Notes under the pieces: generated by a model
Database searches by the model: none
Told to the model about the DNA's origin: nothing
The model's input: the letters and a program-made list of their open reading frames with translations, nothing else
Program-made: the position numbers and the translations under genes
Shown here: piece by piece, positions 33,067-42,881 of the stretch
Position numbering within the stretch: the stretch's first letter is position 1
Layout of the letters: every line of letters starts with the position of its first letter
NCBI RefSeq assembly: GCF_900109115.1
Contig: NZ_FNYV01000003.1
Span: 1-64,000 of the forward strand
Direction of reading: 5' to 3'
Length of the DNA: 64,000 nt
DNA from: Micromonospora phaseoli
GTDB lineage: Bacteria > Actinomycetota > Actinomycetes > Mycobacteriales > Micromonosporaceae

Positions 33067-34261
33067 ACCGCACACCACCCTCCTCCCGCAGTCGGCGCGG
33101 TCGTACCCGAAACCGGATGCCCGGACCACGGAGGCGACCGACGAGGTCGACGCGGCTCGGGCGGCGGCAGCGGTGGCGCGCACCTCCGACCGGGGGGCCC
33201 GGGTCGTCGCGGTGACCATCGCGCTGGTCTGGCACCTCGTGATCGGGCTGCCGGCGGTGCTGGCCGCCCGATCGGCGCTGGCGGTGCCCCACGTGGTGCT
33301 CGGCGGCTGGCTGCTGGTGGCCGGGCTCGGGGTGGCCGCCGGGATCCGGTTGCTGCGCGACAAGCCGCTGCCGGCACCGCCGCTGGTCGGCGTCCTGCTC
33401 CTGGTCGACGTGGTGGTCTTCGCCGCGGTCGGTCGAGGGCAGCTGTTCAGCCCCGCCAACTGGGTCTGGGGGACGCTCGCCTGGTTCTTCCTGGTGGTGC
33501 TCTGGGGACGGCCGGTGCGGTGGCTGCTCGCGTTGCTGGCCGCCCACGCGGCCACCGCGCTGACGGCCGTCGCGTTGTACGGCGCGACCGGCGCCGCCGA
33601 CCTGGCCCGGTCCACGATGGCCCTGTACGGCACCTCGTCGCTGCCGGTGGCGGTCTTCGCCGGCGCGGCGGTACTCGCCACGCTGTCCCGGGCCCGGGCC
33701 GCCACGGCAGCGACCACGAACGCGATGGTGGCCGAGCGGGAGGCCGCCGAGCGTACCCGGCACGACCGGCGGGAACGGCTGGCGTTCGTCAGCCAGGCCG
33801 CCAGCGAGCTGCTGACCGAACTGGCGCAGGGGGAGGCCGATCCGACCGACCCGCAGGTGCAGCGCCGCTGCGTACGCGCCGCGACCCGGCTGCGCCGCCT
33901 GATCGCCGAGTCCGACGACGTGCCCCATCCACTCCTGCACGAGCTGCGCGCCGCAGCCGACCTGGCCGAACGCAACGGACTCCCCATCGACCTGGTCACA
34001 ATTGGTACGCCGCCATCGCTGCCGGTGCCGATCCGCCGCAGTCTGGCCGATCCGCTCACCGCCGTCCTCGCGGACGCGCGCGACTGGGCCCGACTGACCG
34101 TCGTCTCCGGACCGGACGAGGTGGTGGTCAGCCTCGTCACACCCGACCGGGCCGGCCCCGACCCCGCCGGGCATCCGCCGGTGGACAGCGGCGGGCAGGT
34201 CGAGCACCTATACGAACGGGACGGGATGATCAGATGGACGCAGACGCGGTGGCACCGGTGA
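33056..34261 (+). CDS. Membrane protein resembling a degenerate histidine kinase
   Basis: 401 residues. Membrane helices occupy about 45-215, followed by a cytoplasmic helical and mixed domain (MVAEREAAERTRHDRRERLAFVSQAASELLTELAQGEAD...). The domain layout copies a NarL-type kinase, yet I see no HDxxx phosphoacceptor box and no glycine-rich nucleotide motif. It lies between the kinase and the response regulator, overlapping both (11 and 28 bases), so it is probably an accessory sensor, inhibitor or pseudokinase of this pathway. Confidence 0.65.
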   Translation: MSAEPHTTLLPQSARSYPKPDARTTEATDEVDAARAAAAVARTSDRGARVVAVTIALVWHLVIGLPAVLAARSALAVPHVVLGGWLLVAGLGVAAGIRLLRDKPLPAPPLVGVLLLVDVVVFAAVGRGQLFSPANWVWGTLAWFFLVVLWGRPVRWLLALLAAHAATALTAVALYGATGAADLARSTMALYGTSSLPVAVFAGAAVLATLSRARAATAATTNAMVAEREAAERTRHDRRERLAFVSQAASELLTELAQGEADPTDPQVQRRCVRAATRLRRLIAESDDVPHPLLHELRAAADLAERNGLPIDLVTIGTPPSLPVPIRRSLADPLTAVLADARDWARLTVVSGPDEVVVSLVTPDRAGPDPAGHPPVDSGGQVEHLYERDGMIRWTQTRWHR

Positions 34262-34947
34262 CGCCGGGGCGGCCGGTCGGGGTGGCGATCGTGGACGACC
34301 ATCCGGTGGTCATCGACGGGGTGCGCGCCTGGCTGGCCACCGAGCCGCGGCTGACGGTGCTGGCCACCGGCGACGATCCCGACGAGGTGTTGCGGGCCGC
34401 GCCGGAGGCCGATGTCATCCTGCTCGACCTGCGGTTGCACGGCCGGTTGGTGCTGGACAAGCTCGCCGAGCTGAGCGCCGCCGGCCGGCGCGTGGTGGTC
34501 TACTCCGAGCACTCCGACCCACAGACGATGCTGGCCGCGCTGGACGCCGGGGCGGTGGCCTTCCTCGCCAAGCACGAGGGGCGGGAGCACTGCGTGGCGA
34601 CCGTGCTGGACGCGTCGAGCGATCGGCCCTACGTCGCGCCGGCACTGGCCGGGGCGATGGTGGGCGATCCACGACCGGACCGACCGGTCCTGTCCGACAA
34701 GGAACGCGAGGCGCTGCTGCTGTGGTTCCAGTCGATGTCGAAGGCGTCGGTGGCCCGGCGGATGCGGATCAGCGAGCACACCGTCAAGCAGTACGTCGAC
34801 CGGGCCAGGATCAAGTACACCCGGGCCGGCAGGCCGGCGGCCACGAAGTCGGCGCTGCTGGCCCGGGCGATCGAGGACGGACTCGTCCGACCGGAGGAAA
34901 TCGGCATCTACCGGTCGCACGCGTCGGCCGATCGGCCGACCCCCTAA
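34234..34947 (+). CDS. LuxR-type response regulator
   Basis: 237 residues from ATG 34234. The receiver domain begins VAIVDDHPVVIDGVRAW, with the phosphoacceptor in VILLDLRLHG (Asp65). The C-terminal HTH is LSDKEREALLLWFQSMSKASVARRMRISEHTVKQYVDRARIKY, a LuxR/NarL fold with slightly unusual spacing. It is partnered with the upstream kinase. Target genes are not evident. Confidence 0.9.
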   Translation: MDADAVAPVTPGRPVGVAIVDDHPVVIDGVRAWLATEPRLTVLATGDDPDEVLRAAPEADVILLDLRLHGRLVLDKLAELSAAGRRVVVYSEHSDPQTMLAALDAGAVAFLAKHEGREHCVATVLDASSDRPYVAPALAGAMVGDPRPDRPVLSDKEREALLLWFQSMSKASVARRMRISEHTVKQYVDRARIKYTRAGRPAATKSALLARAIEDGLVRPEEIGIYRSHASADRPTP

Positions 34948-35020
34948 CGGGCGTCATGACAGCAAGGGGCGGGCTGAGCGAGGCTCGTCCGCAGATGCCG
35001 TCTGCACCGGAGGTCTGACG

Positions 35021-35722
35021 ATGCACGATGATGCGTCCCCGTTCTTCATCTCCCCGCATCGCTTCGACGCGGTCGACGACGACGCCGGCCCGGTGCTGGA
35101 CCGCCGGCACGAGCTGGTGCCGGAGGGCGGCGAGCGGGTGCTCGGCCGCTACCGGGTGGACGTCGCGGGTCACCTGCTGAGTCCGAGCGAGACCAGGCGG
35201 GCGTGGGCGCTGCCCGCACCGGTCACGGTCACCGTCACCGACCACCGGGTGACGTACGTCGGCCCGGGTAGCCAGCTCGCCCTCGTCGGCGCCGGGAACC
35301 GCCGAGGTTCCCGGATGCCGGGCCTGGTCAGCGGGCAGATCCGTTGGCAGTGGCCGTCCCGCCTGGAGGTGCGGGCAGCCACCGAGAGCCGCCCGGCCCG
35401 GCTGCTGGTGGTCTGTGACGCGCTGCGTACCATCCAGCAGCCGGCCCTCGCCCTGATCGGTCCGGCCGCCCAGATCGACGACCTCGCCCGGCAGGTCCGT
35501 CACGCGGTGGCCACGTTCCGCCTGGTCCGGCCCGAGCTGGTCGATCTGTCGCCGCCGGAGCGGGACGCGTTGGCCCGGCTGGCCCGGGTCGCGCCGCTGG
35601 CCGGCGCGGCGCGGGTGCTGCTACCCGGCTCGCTGCCCATCGAGTTCCACTCCCGGGACGACTACTACCGGCCGCGGCACTCCGACCCGCTGCCGTACGG
35701 CGCGGTGTCCGGGCAGCAGTAG
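35021..35722 (+). CDS. Hypothetical protein, 233 residues
   Basis: ATG 35021 has a GGAGG site 7 bases upstream. It is soluble, with no signal. Residues 40-150 are strand-rich (VLGRYRVDVAGHLLSPSETRRAW, VTVTVTDHRVTYVGPGSQ, LVSGQIRWQWPSRLEVR), suggesting a PH-like or beta-barrel domain. A helix follows (IDDLARQVRHAVATFRL). No family recognised. It lies 73 bases after the response regulator. Confidence 0.65.
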   Translation: MHDDASPFFISPHRFDAVDDDAGPVLDRRHELVPEGGERVLGRYRVDVAGHLLSPSETRRAWALPAPVTVTVTDHRVTYVGPGSQLALVGAGNRRGSRMPGLVSGQIRWQWPSRLEVRAATESRPARLLVVCDALRTIQQPALALIGPAAQIDDLARQVRHAVATFRLVRPELVDLSPPERDALARLARVAPLAGAARVLLPGSLPIEFHSRDDYYRPRHSDPLPYGAVSGQQ

Positions 35723-35803
35723 GCCGCCGATCCGGCTACGCCGTCAGCTCGACAGGCCAGCTCCTCCCGCAGGGCAGACGGCCGTGCCGGAGCGCGGACG
35801 CGG

Positions 35804-36553
35804 TCAGGAGGTCGGCGTGCGGCGGTCGGCGGCTTCCAGCGCGAGGGCCTGCTCGGGGGTTGGTGCGCTGCCGCCGAGATGCGCCGGCAGCCACCACCGG
35901 TCGTCCGGCCCCGACGGCTGGTCCGGGTACTCCCGCTGGGCGCGGTCGACCAGTGCGTGCAGCCGCGTGCGCAGCTCGCCGTTCATCGCGTTGGCGTCCG
36001 GGTACCCGGCCGGGTCCATCGGCTCGCCGACCAGGATGGTGATCGGGGTGTGCCGGCGGGTGAGCGTGCGCGGGCGGCCCTTCATCCACAACCGCTGGGT
36101 GCCCCAGAGCGCGACCGGCAGCACCGGCACCTGCGCCTCGAAGGCCATCCGGGTGGCTCCGCTCTTGAGTTCCTTGACGGTCAAGGACCGGCTGACCGTC
36201 GCCTCCGGAAAGACGCCGACCGCCTCACCGGCCCGCAGCGCGCGCACTGCGGCCGCGTACGAGTCGGCGCCCGCCCGCCGGTCCACCGGGATGTGCCGCA
36301 TACCGCGCATCAGCGGCCCCGACACGCGGTGCCGGAATACCGCGTCCTTGGCCATGAACCGGACGAGTCGCCGGGATTCCAGCGCGCCCAGCCCGCAGAA
36401 GATGAAGTCCAGGTAGCTGACGTGGTTGCTGGCCAGGACCGCTCCGCCGGCACGGGGCACGTGGTGCGCCCCCTCCACGGTCAGCTTCAGGTCGAGGACC
36501 CGGAACATCGTCTTGGCGGCGGCGATAACGGGTGGGTACACGAGTTCCGGCAT
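35804..36553 (-). CDS. plsC: 1-acyl-sn-glycerol-3-phosphate acyltransferase
   Basis: 249 residues of the PlsC/AGPAT family. The catalytic HxxxxD motif is NHVSYLD (His44, Asp49). The acceptor-binding block reads FPEATVSRS, with Ala-Thr where FPEGT is usual. IPVDRR and PVLPVALWG follow as blocks III and IV. It acylates lysophosphatidate, or a related lysolipid, at the membrane. The leaderless start at ATG 36553 is supported by TAAAGT six bases upstream. Confidence 0.88.
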   Translation of the reverse strand: MPELVYPPVIAAAKTMFRVLDLKLTVEGAHHVPRAGGAVLASNHVSYLDFIFCGLGALESRRLVRFMAKDAVFRHRVSGPLMRGMRHIPVDRRAGADSYAAAVRALRAGEAVGVFPEATVSRSLTVKELKSGATRMAFEAQVPVLPVALWGTQRLWMKGRPRTLTRRHTPITILVGEPMDPAGYPDANAMNGELRTRLHALVDRAQREYPDQPSGPDDRWWLPAHLGGSAPTPEQALALEAADRRTPTS

Positions 36554-36559
36554 TCGTGA

Positions 36560-36565
36560 ACTTTA
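36560..36565 (-). promoter_or_regulatory. -10 box TAAAGT for plsC
   Basis: Minus-strand TAAAGT is followed by 6 bases and ATG 36553; leaderless. Confidence 0.5.
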
Positions 36566-36643
36566 CCCTGAGTAGGTTACGCATCGGTAGGGATGGTGCA
36601 CCGCCTGGCCGAGCCGCTGTTCACCGCGGCCCGGCCGGATCCG

Positions 36644-38704
36644 TCAGTCGCCGAGCTGGTGCAGATCGAGACGACCCCGGGCGAAGGCGTCCACCCGGCC
36701 CCAGCGACCCGGGATGTCCAACACCTCGATCCGCCCCATGCCCACCGGCAGTCGCGGTTCCACGGCCAGGTGCCCGTCGTGCGGCTCCAGACCCAGCATG
36801 GTACGCAGCAGCAGCAGCGGTGCACCGGTGGACCACGCCTGCGGGCTGCATGCCGTCGGGTACTCCACCGGGAACTTCGTCTGCTCACGCGGGTAACCGC
36901 CGAACGCCTCCGGCAGCCGTCCGTCGAAGTACCGGGCCGCGTCCAGGATCCCGTTGGCGATGACGGCCGCCTCGTCGGCGAAGCCGTACCGGCGCAGACC
37001 CCAGGCGCAGAAGGAGGTGTCGAAGGGCCAGACGGCGCCGTTGTGGTAGCCGATCGGGTTGTAGCGGACCTCCCCCTCGGCCAGTGTCCGCACTCCCCAG
37101 CCGGTGAAGAGCCGCGGCCCGACCAGATGGTGGGCGATCTGCTCGGCCCGGTCGTCGTCGACGATCCCGCTCCACATGAGGTGGCCGATGTTGGAGCTGA
37201 GCACGTCGCACTGCCGCCCCTCCGGGTCCAGCGCGAGCGCGTAGTAGCCGCCGTCGGCCACCCACCAGTCCCGGTTGAACCGTTCCTTGAGGGCCGCCGC
37301 CTCCCGTTCCAACTGGTCGGCGAACGCCGGGTCGCCCCAGAACTCGCGGGCCAGCCGCGCCCCGCGGACCTTCGCGTCGTACGCGTACCCCTGCACCTCG
37401 CAGGTGGCCCGCGGGAACGGCGGCAGCGTGCCGTCGCGGTAGGAGATGGAGTCCCAGGAGTCCTTCCAGCACTGGTTCTCCAGGCCGGTGTCGGTGTTGC
37501 GCCGCTCGTACCAGATGTACCCGCTACCGATCAGATCGGCGTAGTCGTCGATCCACGTGAACGCCCGGCGGCACTCCTGCTCCAACTCCTTGACCAGCGC
37601 GCCGTCGCCGCTCCACTGCTCGTACTCGTCGAGCAGCACCACGAACAGCGGCGTGGAGTCCACCGCACCGTAGTAGGGCGAGTGCGGCTGCTCCTCGAAC
37701 GCGGCGCTCTCGCCGTAGCGCATCTCGTGCAGGATCCGGCCCGGATCCTCCTCCCGGAAGTCGTCGAACCGGGTGCCCTGCAGGGCGGCCAGAATACGCA
37801 GCGTGGTCGCGCTCAGCTCGGGCGTGAACGGCAACGTCTGCAGGCAGGTCAGGATGCTGTCCCGGCCGAACATCGTCATGAACCAGGGCAACCCGGCGGC
37901 CGGGAGGGTCTGGCCACCCAGCGACAGCGGCGAGAAGCGCAGCGCGGCCAGATCGACGATGCACTTGCGGTACGTGGCGGCGACCTGCCCGTGCTCGCTG
38001 TTCACCTTGGGTGCCTTCGCGATCCAGTCCTCCAGGTCGTGCTGCAACGCGAGCCGCTCGGTGCCGTGCACCCGCAACCCCATCCGCAGGTCCCGCCCGC
38101 CCGGCCCGACCGCCAAGGTCTGCACATCGATGGCGGTGTCCCACTGCTCGTTCGGTTCCAGGTGCACGGTGTACCCGAAGCCGTTGCGGTCGTAGCGGGG
38201 CGGCACGGAGGAGGAGATGACCGTCTCCCGCTTGAAGTTGCCGCGCCGATAGCCGAGGCGCAGTCTGTCCGGCTCGACCTCGGAGTAGATCTCGCCCTTC
38301 TTGTTCAGGATCTCGTCCTTGACCTCGAACAGGTCGGCGAAGTCGCAGGCGGCGTCCATCCTGATCTCCAGGTCGACCGCCTTCTCGTCGTGGTTGAGGA
38401 TGGTGATGCTCTCCCGGAAGCTCCCACCGACCGCCCGCTCCCGGATGATCGACAGTTTCGCGTCGACGTAGTGCGTGGCCAGCCCGGGCACCAGGAAGAA
38501 GCGCGATTCGAAGTACTGGAGATCGTCGTAGGACAGGGCGTTGAGTCGCTCGCCGTTGACCGTGAGCACCCACTTCGACAGGAAGCGGGTATCGAGGGAG
38601 AACAGCCCGGTGGGCTCGGTGGGTGTCGCCTCGATGTCCCCGGTGGCCTCACAGACGACGAAGGTGTTGCCGTCGAGGATCCGCACGGTGTGACTCGGAG
38701 CCAT
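36644..38704 (-). CDS. Amylo-alpha-1,6-glucosidase / glycogen-debranching-type enzyme
   Basis: 686 residues. An N-terminal beta-sandwich (DGNTFVVCEATGDIEATPTEPTGLFSLDTRFLSKW) is typical of GDE_N-like proteins. An (alpha/alpha)6 barrel follows, with GLPWFMTMFGRDSILTCLQ, CWKDSWDSI and YHNGAVWPFDTSFCAWG. It probably hydrolyses alpha-1,6 branches or related glucans. No signal peptide, so cytoplasmic. Its ATG shares one base with the TAA stop of the SCP2-like gene (TAATG), so the two are coupled. Confidence 0.88.
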   Translation of the reverse strand: MAPSHTVRILDGNTFVVCEATGDIEATPTEPTGLFSLDTRFLSKWVLTVNGERLNALSYDDLQYFESRFFLVPGLATHYVDAKLSIIRERAVGGSFRESITILNHDEKAVDLEIRMDAACDFADLFEVKDEILNKKGEIYSEVEPDRLRLGYRRGNFKRETVISSSVPPRYDRNGFGYTVHLEPNEQWDTAIDVQTLAVGPGGRDLRMGLRVHGTERLALQHDLEDWIAKAPKVNSEHGQVAATYRKCIVDLAALRFSPLSLGGQTLPAAGLPWFMTMFGRDSILTCLQTLPFTPELSATTLRILAALQGTRFDDFREEDPGRILHEMRYGESAAFEEQPHSPYYGAVDSTPLFVVLLDEYEQWSGDGALVKELEQECRRAFTWIDDYADLIGSGYIWYERRNTDTGLENQCWKDSWDSISYRDGTLPPFPRATCEVQGYAYDAKVRGARLAREFWGDPAFADQLEREAAALKERFNRDWWVADGGYYALALDPEGRQCDVLSSNIGHLMWSGIVDDDRAEQIAHHLVGPRLFTGWGVRTLAEGEVRYNPIGYHNGAVWPFDTSFCAWGLRRYGFADEAAVIANGILDAARYFDGRLPEAFGGYPREQTKFPVEYPTACSPQAWSTGAPLLLLRTMLGLEPHDGHLAVEPRLPVGMGRIEVLDIPGRWGRVDAFARGRLDLHQLGD

Positions 38705-39072
38705 TACCGCACCCCCTTCCGGTAGCGGTGCGGTCCCTGGGCGTGCGGCGGGCCGGGAAAGATCCGTTCCACCTGCACCACCAGGCGGGCGTCGCCGGTC
38801 ACCGTCATGTCCCCCCGCAGCAGCGCCGACAGACCGTTCTCCCGGCCGGTGACCAGGTCATCGAACAGCTCCGGACTGGTGCCGACCACGGTGTCCGCCT
38901 CCATGTCCTCCTGGCTGACCCTGATCTCCCCCCGGTCGATCCGCACCAGCCAGTGCGTGGTCTGTGGCCCCTCGTGCAGATCGAAGCGCAAGGCTCCGGA
39001 GATCTTCGCCAGCAGGGGCTCGTACCCCTGGCGGTCGAGTTCCTCGAAGAACCGTGTGGTCGCGTCCGGCAT
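38704..39072 (-). CDS. SCP2 sterol-binding-domain-like protein
   Basis: 122 residues from ATG 39072 behind a GGAGG site. The sequence (TRFFEELDRQGYEPLLAKISGALRFDLHEG, WLVRIDRGEIRVSQEDMEADTVVGTSPELFDDLVTGRENGLSALLRGDMTVTGDARL) has the SCP2-like layout with a hydrophobic ligand pocket. It may bind a lipid or serve as a small regulatory partner. Translational coupling to the debranching enzyme is unexpected for a lipid-binding protein. Confidence 0.72.
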   Translation of the reverse strand: MPDATTRFFEELDRQGYEPLLAKISGALRFDLHEGPQTTHWLVRIDRGEIRVSQEDMEADTVVGTSPELFDDLVTGRENGLSALLRGDMTVTGDARLVVQVERIFPGPPHAQGPHRYRKGVR

Positions 39073-39173
39073 CTCCGCCCTCCTCCCGGTCGCTCGTGTC
39101 CCGGTCGGGTCCCCGTCCGACGAGCCGTCAACCTCGCCCGGATGGGGTGAGTCGCGGACGACGCCCAGCGACA

Positions 39174-39210
39174 CCGAGCCGGCCCCCGCAGGTGCGGGGA
39201 GCCGGCTCGG
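39174..39210 (-). terminator. Long GC hairpin after the CBS gene
   Basis: CCGAGCCGGC-CCCCGCA (39174-39190), loop GG, and TGCGGGG plus GCCGGCTCGG (39193-39210) form a 17-bp stem with one bulged base. It begins 39 bases past the CBS stop and lies before the SCP2-like gene. Likely terminator. Confidence 0.65.
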
Positions 39211-39248
39211 CGGCGGTGCGCAGGCACCGCGGTCAGTGTGGAGAGGGT

Positions 39249-39665
39249 CTAGTTGTTGGGGTCGTCGGCGCTGATGTCGGCGAGCACCGACTGCGGCTCC
39301 CGCTCGACGGCCAGGTCACCCATCGACACCAGGCCGATCAGCCGGCCGTCCTCGATCACGGGCAGCCGTCGTACGGCGTACGTCCGCATCAGGTCGGCGG
39401 CGGCCACGGCGTCGTCGTACTGACTGACCGTCACCACGTCTCTGGTGGTGACCTGGTTCAGCCGGGTGGTGTCCGGGGGCATGTTCTCCGCGACACCTCG
39501 GACCGTGATGTCCCGATCCGTGATGATACCGGCCACGTTGTCGCCGTCCATCACCACCACGTCGCCGATCGCCGAGTCGCGCATCTCCTGGGCCGCCTCG
39601 ACGAGCGTGGCGTTGCCGTCCATGGTCACCAACCGGGTCGTCATGAACTCTCCGACCGTTGTCAT
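39249..39665 (-). CDS. CBS-domain protein
   Basis: 138 residues with two CBS motifs forming a Bateman module: TTRLVTMDGNATLVEAAQEM...GIITDRDI and TTRDVVTVSQYDDAVAAADLM...IGLVSMGDLAVE. Such proteins bind adenine nucleotides and regulate partners. The start ATG 39665 has a GGGAGG site. No partner is adjacent except asd upstream. Small free-standing CBS proteins are often induced under stress or hypoxia in actinobacteria. Confidence 0.88.
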   Translation of the reverse strand: MTTVGEFMTTRLVTMDGNATLVEAAQEMRDSAIGDVVVMDGDNVAGIITDRDITVRGVAENMPPDTTRLNQVTTRDVVTVSQYDDAVAAADLMRTYAVRRLPVIEDGRLIGLVSMGDLAVEREPQSVLADISADDPNN

Positions 39666-39727
39666 GGCGCCTCCCTCTCGTTGTAGGGCAACAACGGGTC
39701 TACCCGACCACCCCGACCAGTAACGCC

Positions 39728-40762
<1,035 letters not shown>

Positions 40763-41071
40763 CCCAGCCCGACGCGTGCACCGGGAGGGCTTTCCCACCG
40801 CCCGTGGTCGGCGTCGCCGGTCCGGGCCGCCGCGCTCCGGGACAGTCCTCTCCGCAGCGGCCGGATCCCGGGAAGAACGACACCGGGTCACCTTCTCCGA
40901 CCGGAACATCTCAGCCGGTTGCACCGTGACCGCGACCGACGTCACACCATCGCTGCCCGCCCGGCAGGGGCAGCCGGGCATCGACGGGTTCAGTACGCTT
41001 CCGGGTCACGGAACGTCGGCGCGGCACGGCCGTCGGCCGCACCCCGCCGACCCGGGCCGAGGGGACGCGAC
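40763..41071. other. 309-base intergenic stretch, no gene seen
   Basis: It lies between the divergent asd promoter and the next plus-strand gene. It holds the upstream part of the asd promoter. Long plus-strand frames crossing it are shadows of asd antisense. No hairpin or repeat stands out. Confidence 0.5.
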
Positions 41072-41530
41072 ATGGCACCGATCGTTCGGATCGCCCTCAC
41101 CGGCTGCGGTGTCGCAGCCGGCGCCGCCGGCAACCTGCTGGCGATCGGTGCGCTGCCGTGGGCCAACTACGGCGCCCTGGAGCAGCCGCTCGACCGGTTC
41201 CCGGGCTGGTTCTGGCATGTCGCCGCCGTCGCCGTCCTGTACACCGTGGCGGGATGGACGCTGCTGTCACCACCCGCGCGGCGACGAGCGCCGATCGTGA
41301 TCAGCGGGCTGGCCGGGCTCGCCGCCGCCGGCTCCGCCGTCGCGCTCGCGGTGCGCTACGACGACGCCAGCCTCTTCTTCGACACGTTCGTCCCGGCGGT
41401 CAATCCGGTGCTCGGCACCGGGGCGGTGCTCGCCGTGCTGTCGGTGCTGGTCTGCCTCGCCGCGGTCGGCTCCTGCTGGCCGAGGTCGAGTGGCGCACCG
41501 GCGCCGGCCCGCCCCGGTGCGCCGACCTGA
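41072..41530 (+). CDS. Small multi-pass membrane protein, hypothetical
   Basis: 152 residues with about four hydrophobic segments (6-28, 46-66, 74-95, 112-136). ATG 41072 has GAGGGG upstream. A loop reads ALPWANYGALEQPLDRFPGW and another RYDDASLFFDTFVPAVNPV. No family is recognised. Its stop is adjacent to the convergent M16 peptidase gene. Confidence 0.6.
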   Translation: MAPIVRIALTGCGVAAGAAGNLLAIGALPWANYGALEQPLDRFPGWFWHVAAVAVLYTVAGWTLLSPPARRRAPIVISGLAGLAAAGSAVALAVRYDDASLFFDTFVPAVNPVLGTGAVLAVLSVLVCLAAVGSCWPRSSGAPAPARPGAPT

Positions 41531-41531
41531 C

Positions 41532-42881
41532 TCACCCCGCCGGATCATCCGTGAGCTCACCGAGGCCGGTGGCGACCAGCTCGTCCCTGATCAGCGCGGC
41601 ATCGCCCTCCACCACCAGGGTCAGCGACTGAGGGTGCAGGTGGGTGGCGGCGGCCGCGGAGACCTGGGCCACGTCGGCGGCGAGCAGCGCCTCGCGCAGC
41701 CGGGCGTGGTAGTCGTCCGGCAGGTCGTGCACCACCAGCGTGCTCAGCGCGCCGGCGATCGCCCGAGGGCTCTGCAGCTCGACCGAGAGCTGTCCGGCCC
41801 GCCAGGACCGGGCCACCGCCAGCTCGTCCTCGGTCACCCCGCCGGCCTGGGTACGCGCGATCTCCCCGACCGCCTCCACCAGGGCCGGTGCCGTGACGGC
41901 GGTCTGCACGCCGGAGCTGACCGCGAAGCGGCCGAACCGGCGGGACGAGGCGAAGTCACCTCGGATGCCGTACGTGTAGCCGCGCACCTCGCGGATGAGG
42001 TGGTTCAGCCGGGAGGTGAAGGCCCCGCCGAGCACCGTGCCGGCGAGTGCCATCGGCACATGGTCCGGGTGGGCCCGGTGCGGTGCGGGATGGCCGAGCC
42101 GCAGCGTGGACTGCACCGAGCCGGGCCGGTCGACCAGGATGATCCGGCGCTCGGCGCGCACGGGCACCTCGATCGTCGCGCCCCGGTCCACCGCAGGGCC
42201 GCCGGTGCCGGCGAACGCCGCCGCGGCCAGCGCGTCCAGGTCGAGCCGGTCCAGGTCACCGGCGACCACGAGGGTACCGGGGCGGATGAACCACTCCGAG
42301 TGGAAGACGGTGACGTCCTCGACGTCCAGGCCGGCCACCGAGTCGGGGTCGCCGTACATCGGGCGGCCCCAGCGGTTGCCGGCCCCGAACAGGTCGGCGC
42401 GCAACGCCGCGTCGGCACGCGGGCCGGGGTTGGCCCAGTCCATCCGCAGCGCGGTCGCCTCGTCGTCGCGGACCCGCCGGACGTCGTCCGGATCCAGCCT
42501 CGGCGTACGCACCGCCTCGGCGAGCAGCTCGACGGCTGCGCCCAGCCGGTCCACCGGCACCTGCACGCTGGCCTGGAAGGTGTCCCAGTCCAGCCCGGTC
42601 ACCAGCTCGGTGCCGAGCGCCTCGATGGCCAGTGCGTACGAGGTGGCGTCGCGCTGCGTGGTGCCCTCCTCCAGCGCCTTGGCCAGCACCCCGCCCAGCC
42701 CGTCCTTGCCCACGGGTTCCCGGCCGGCCCCGGCGTCCAACAACAGCAGCGCGACCGCGAGATTCTGCCCGGGCAGGTGCGCGGCGACGACCTGACCGCC
42801 GGCGACGGAGCGGCGAACCACCTGCGGGAAGCGGTACGGGCGGGCTTCGCCCGGTCCCGGACGGTCGGCGATCAGGGTCAC
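41532..42881 (-). CDS. M16-family peptidase subunit lacking the zinc motif
   Basis: 449 residues with the two-repeat M16 fold (RRSVAGGQVVAAHLPGQNLAVALLLLDAGAG near the start, VAGDLDRLDLDALAAAAF at mid-protein). The place of HxxEH is GGVLAKALEEGTTQRD, so zinc cannot be bound. The late RxxxY-type region (RLNHLIREVRGYTYGIRGDF) that contacts substrate is kept. This is the pattern of the non-catalytic partner in M16B heterodimers. GTG 42881 overlaps the stop of the catalytic subunit (GTGA). Confidence 0.85.
   Translation of the reverse strand: MTLIADRPGPGEARPYRFPQVVRRSVAGGQVVAAHLPGQNLAVALLLLDAGAGREPVGKDGLGGVLAKALEEGTTQRDATSYALAIEALGTELVTGLDWDTFQASVQVPVDRLGAAVELLAEAVRTPRLDPDDVRRVRDDEATALRMDWANPGPRADAALRADLFGAGNRWGRPMYGDPDSVAGLDVEDVTVFHSEWFIRPGTLVVAGDLDRLDLDALAAAAFAGTGGPAVDRGATIEVPVRAERRIILVDRPGSVQSTLRLGHPAPHRAHPDHVPMALAGTVLGGAFTSRLNHLIREVRGYTYGIRGDFASSRRFGRFAVSSGVQTAVTAPALVEAVGEIARTQAGGVTEDELAVARSWRAGQLSVELQSPRAIAGALSTLVVHDLPDDYHARLREALLAADVAQVSAAAATHLHPQSLTLVVEGDAALIRDELVATGLGELTDDPAG

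Noticed and set aside
31393..34920. An 1175-codon minus-strand open frame
   Set aside because: It is the antisense shadow of the two-component genes, with no family-like sequence.
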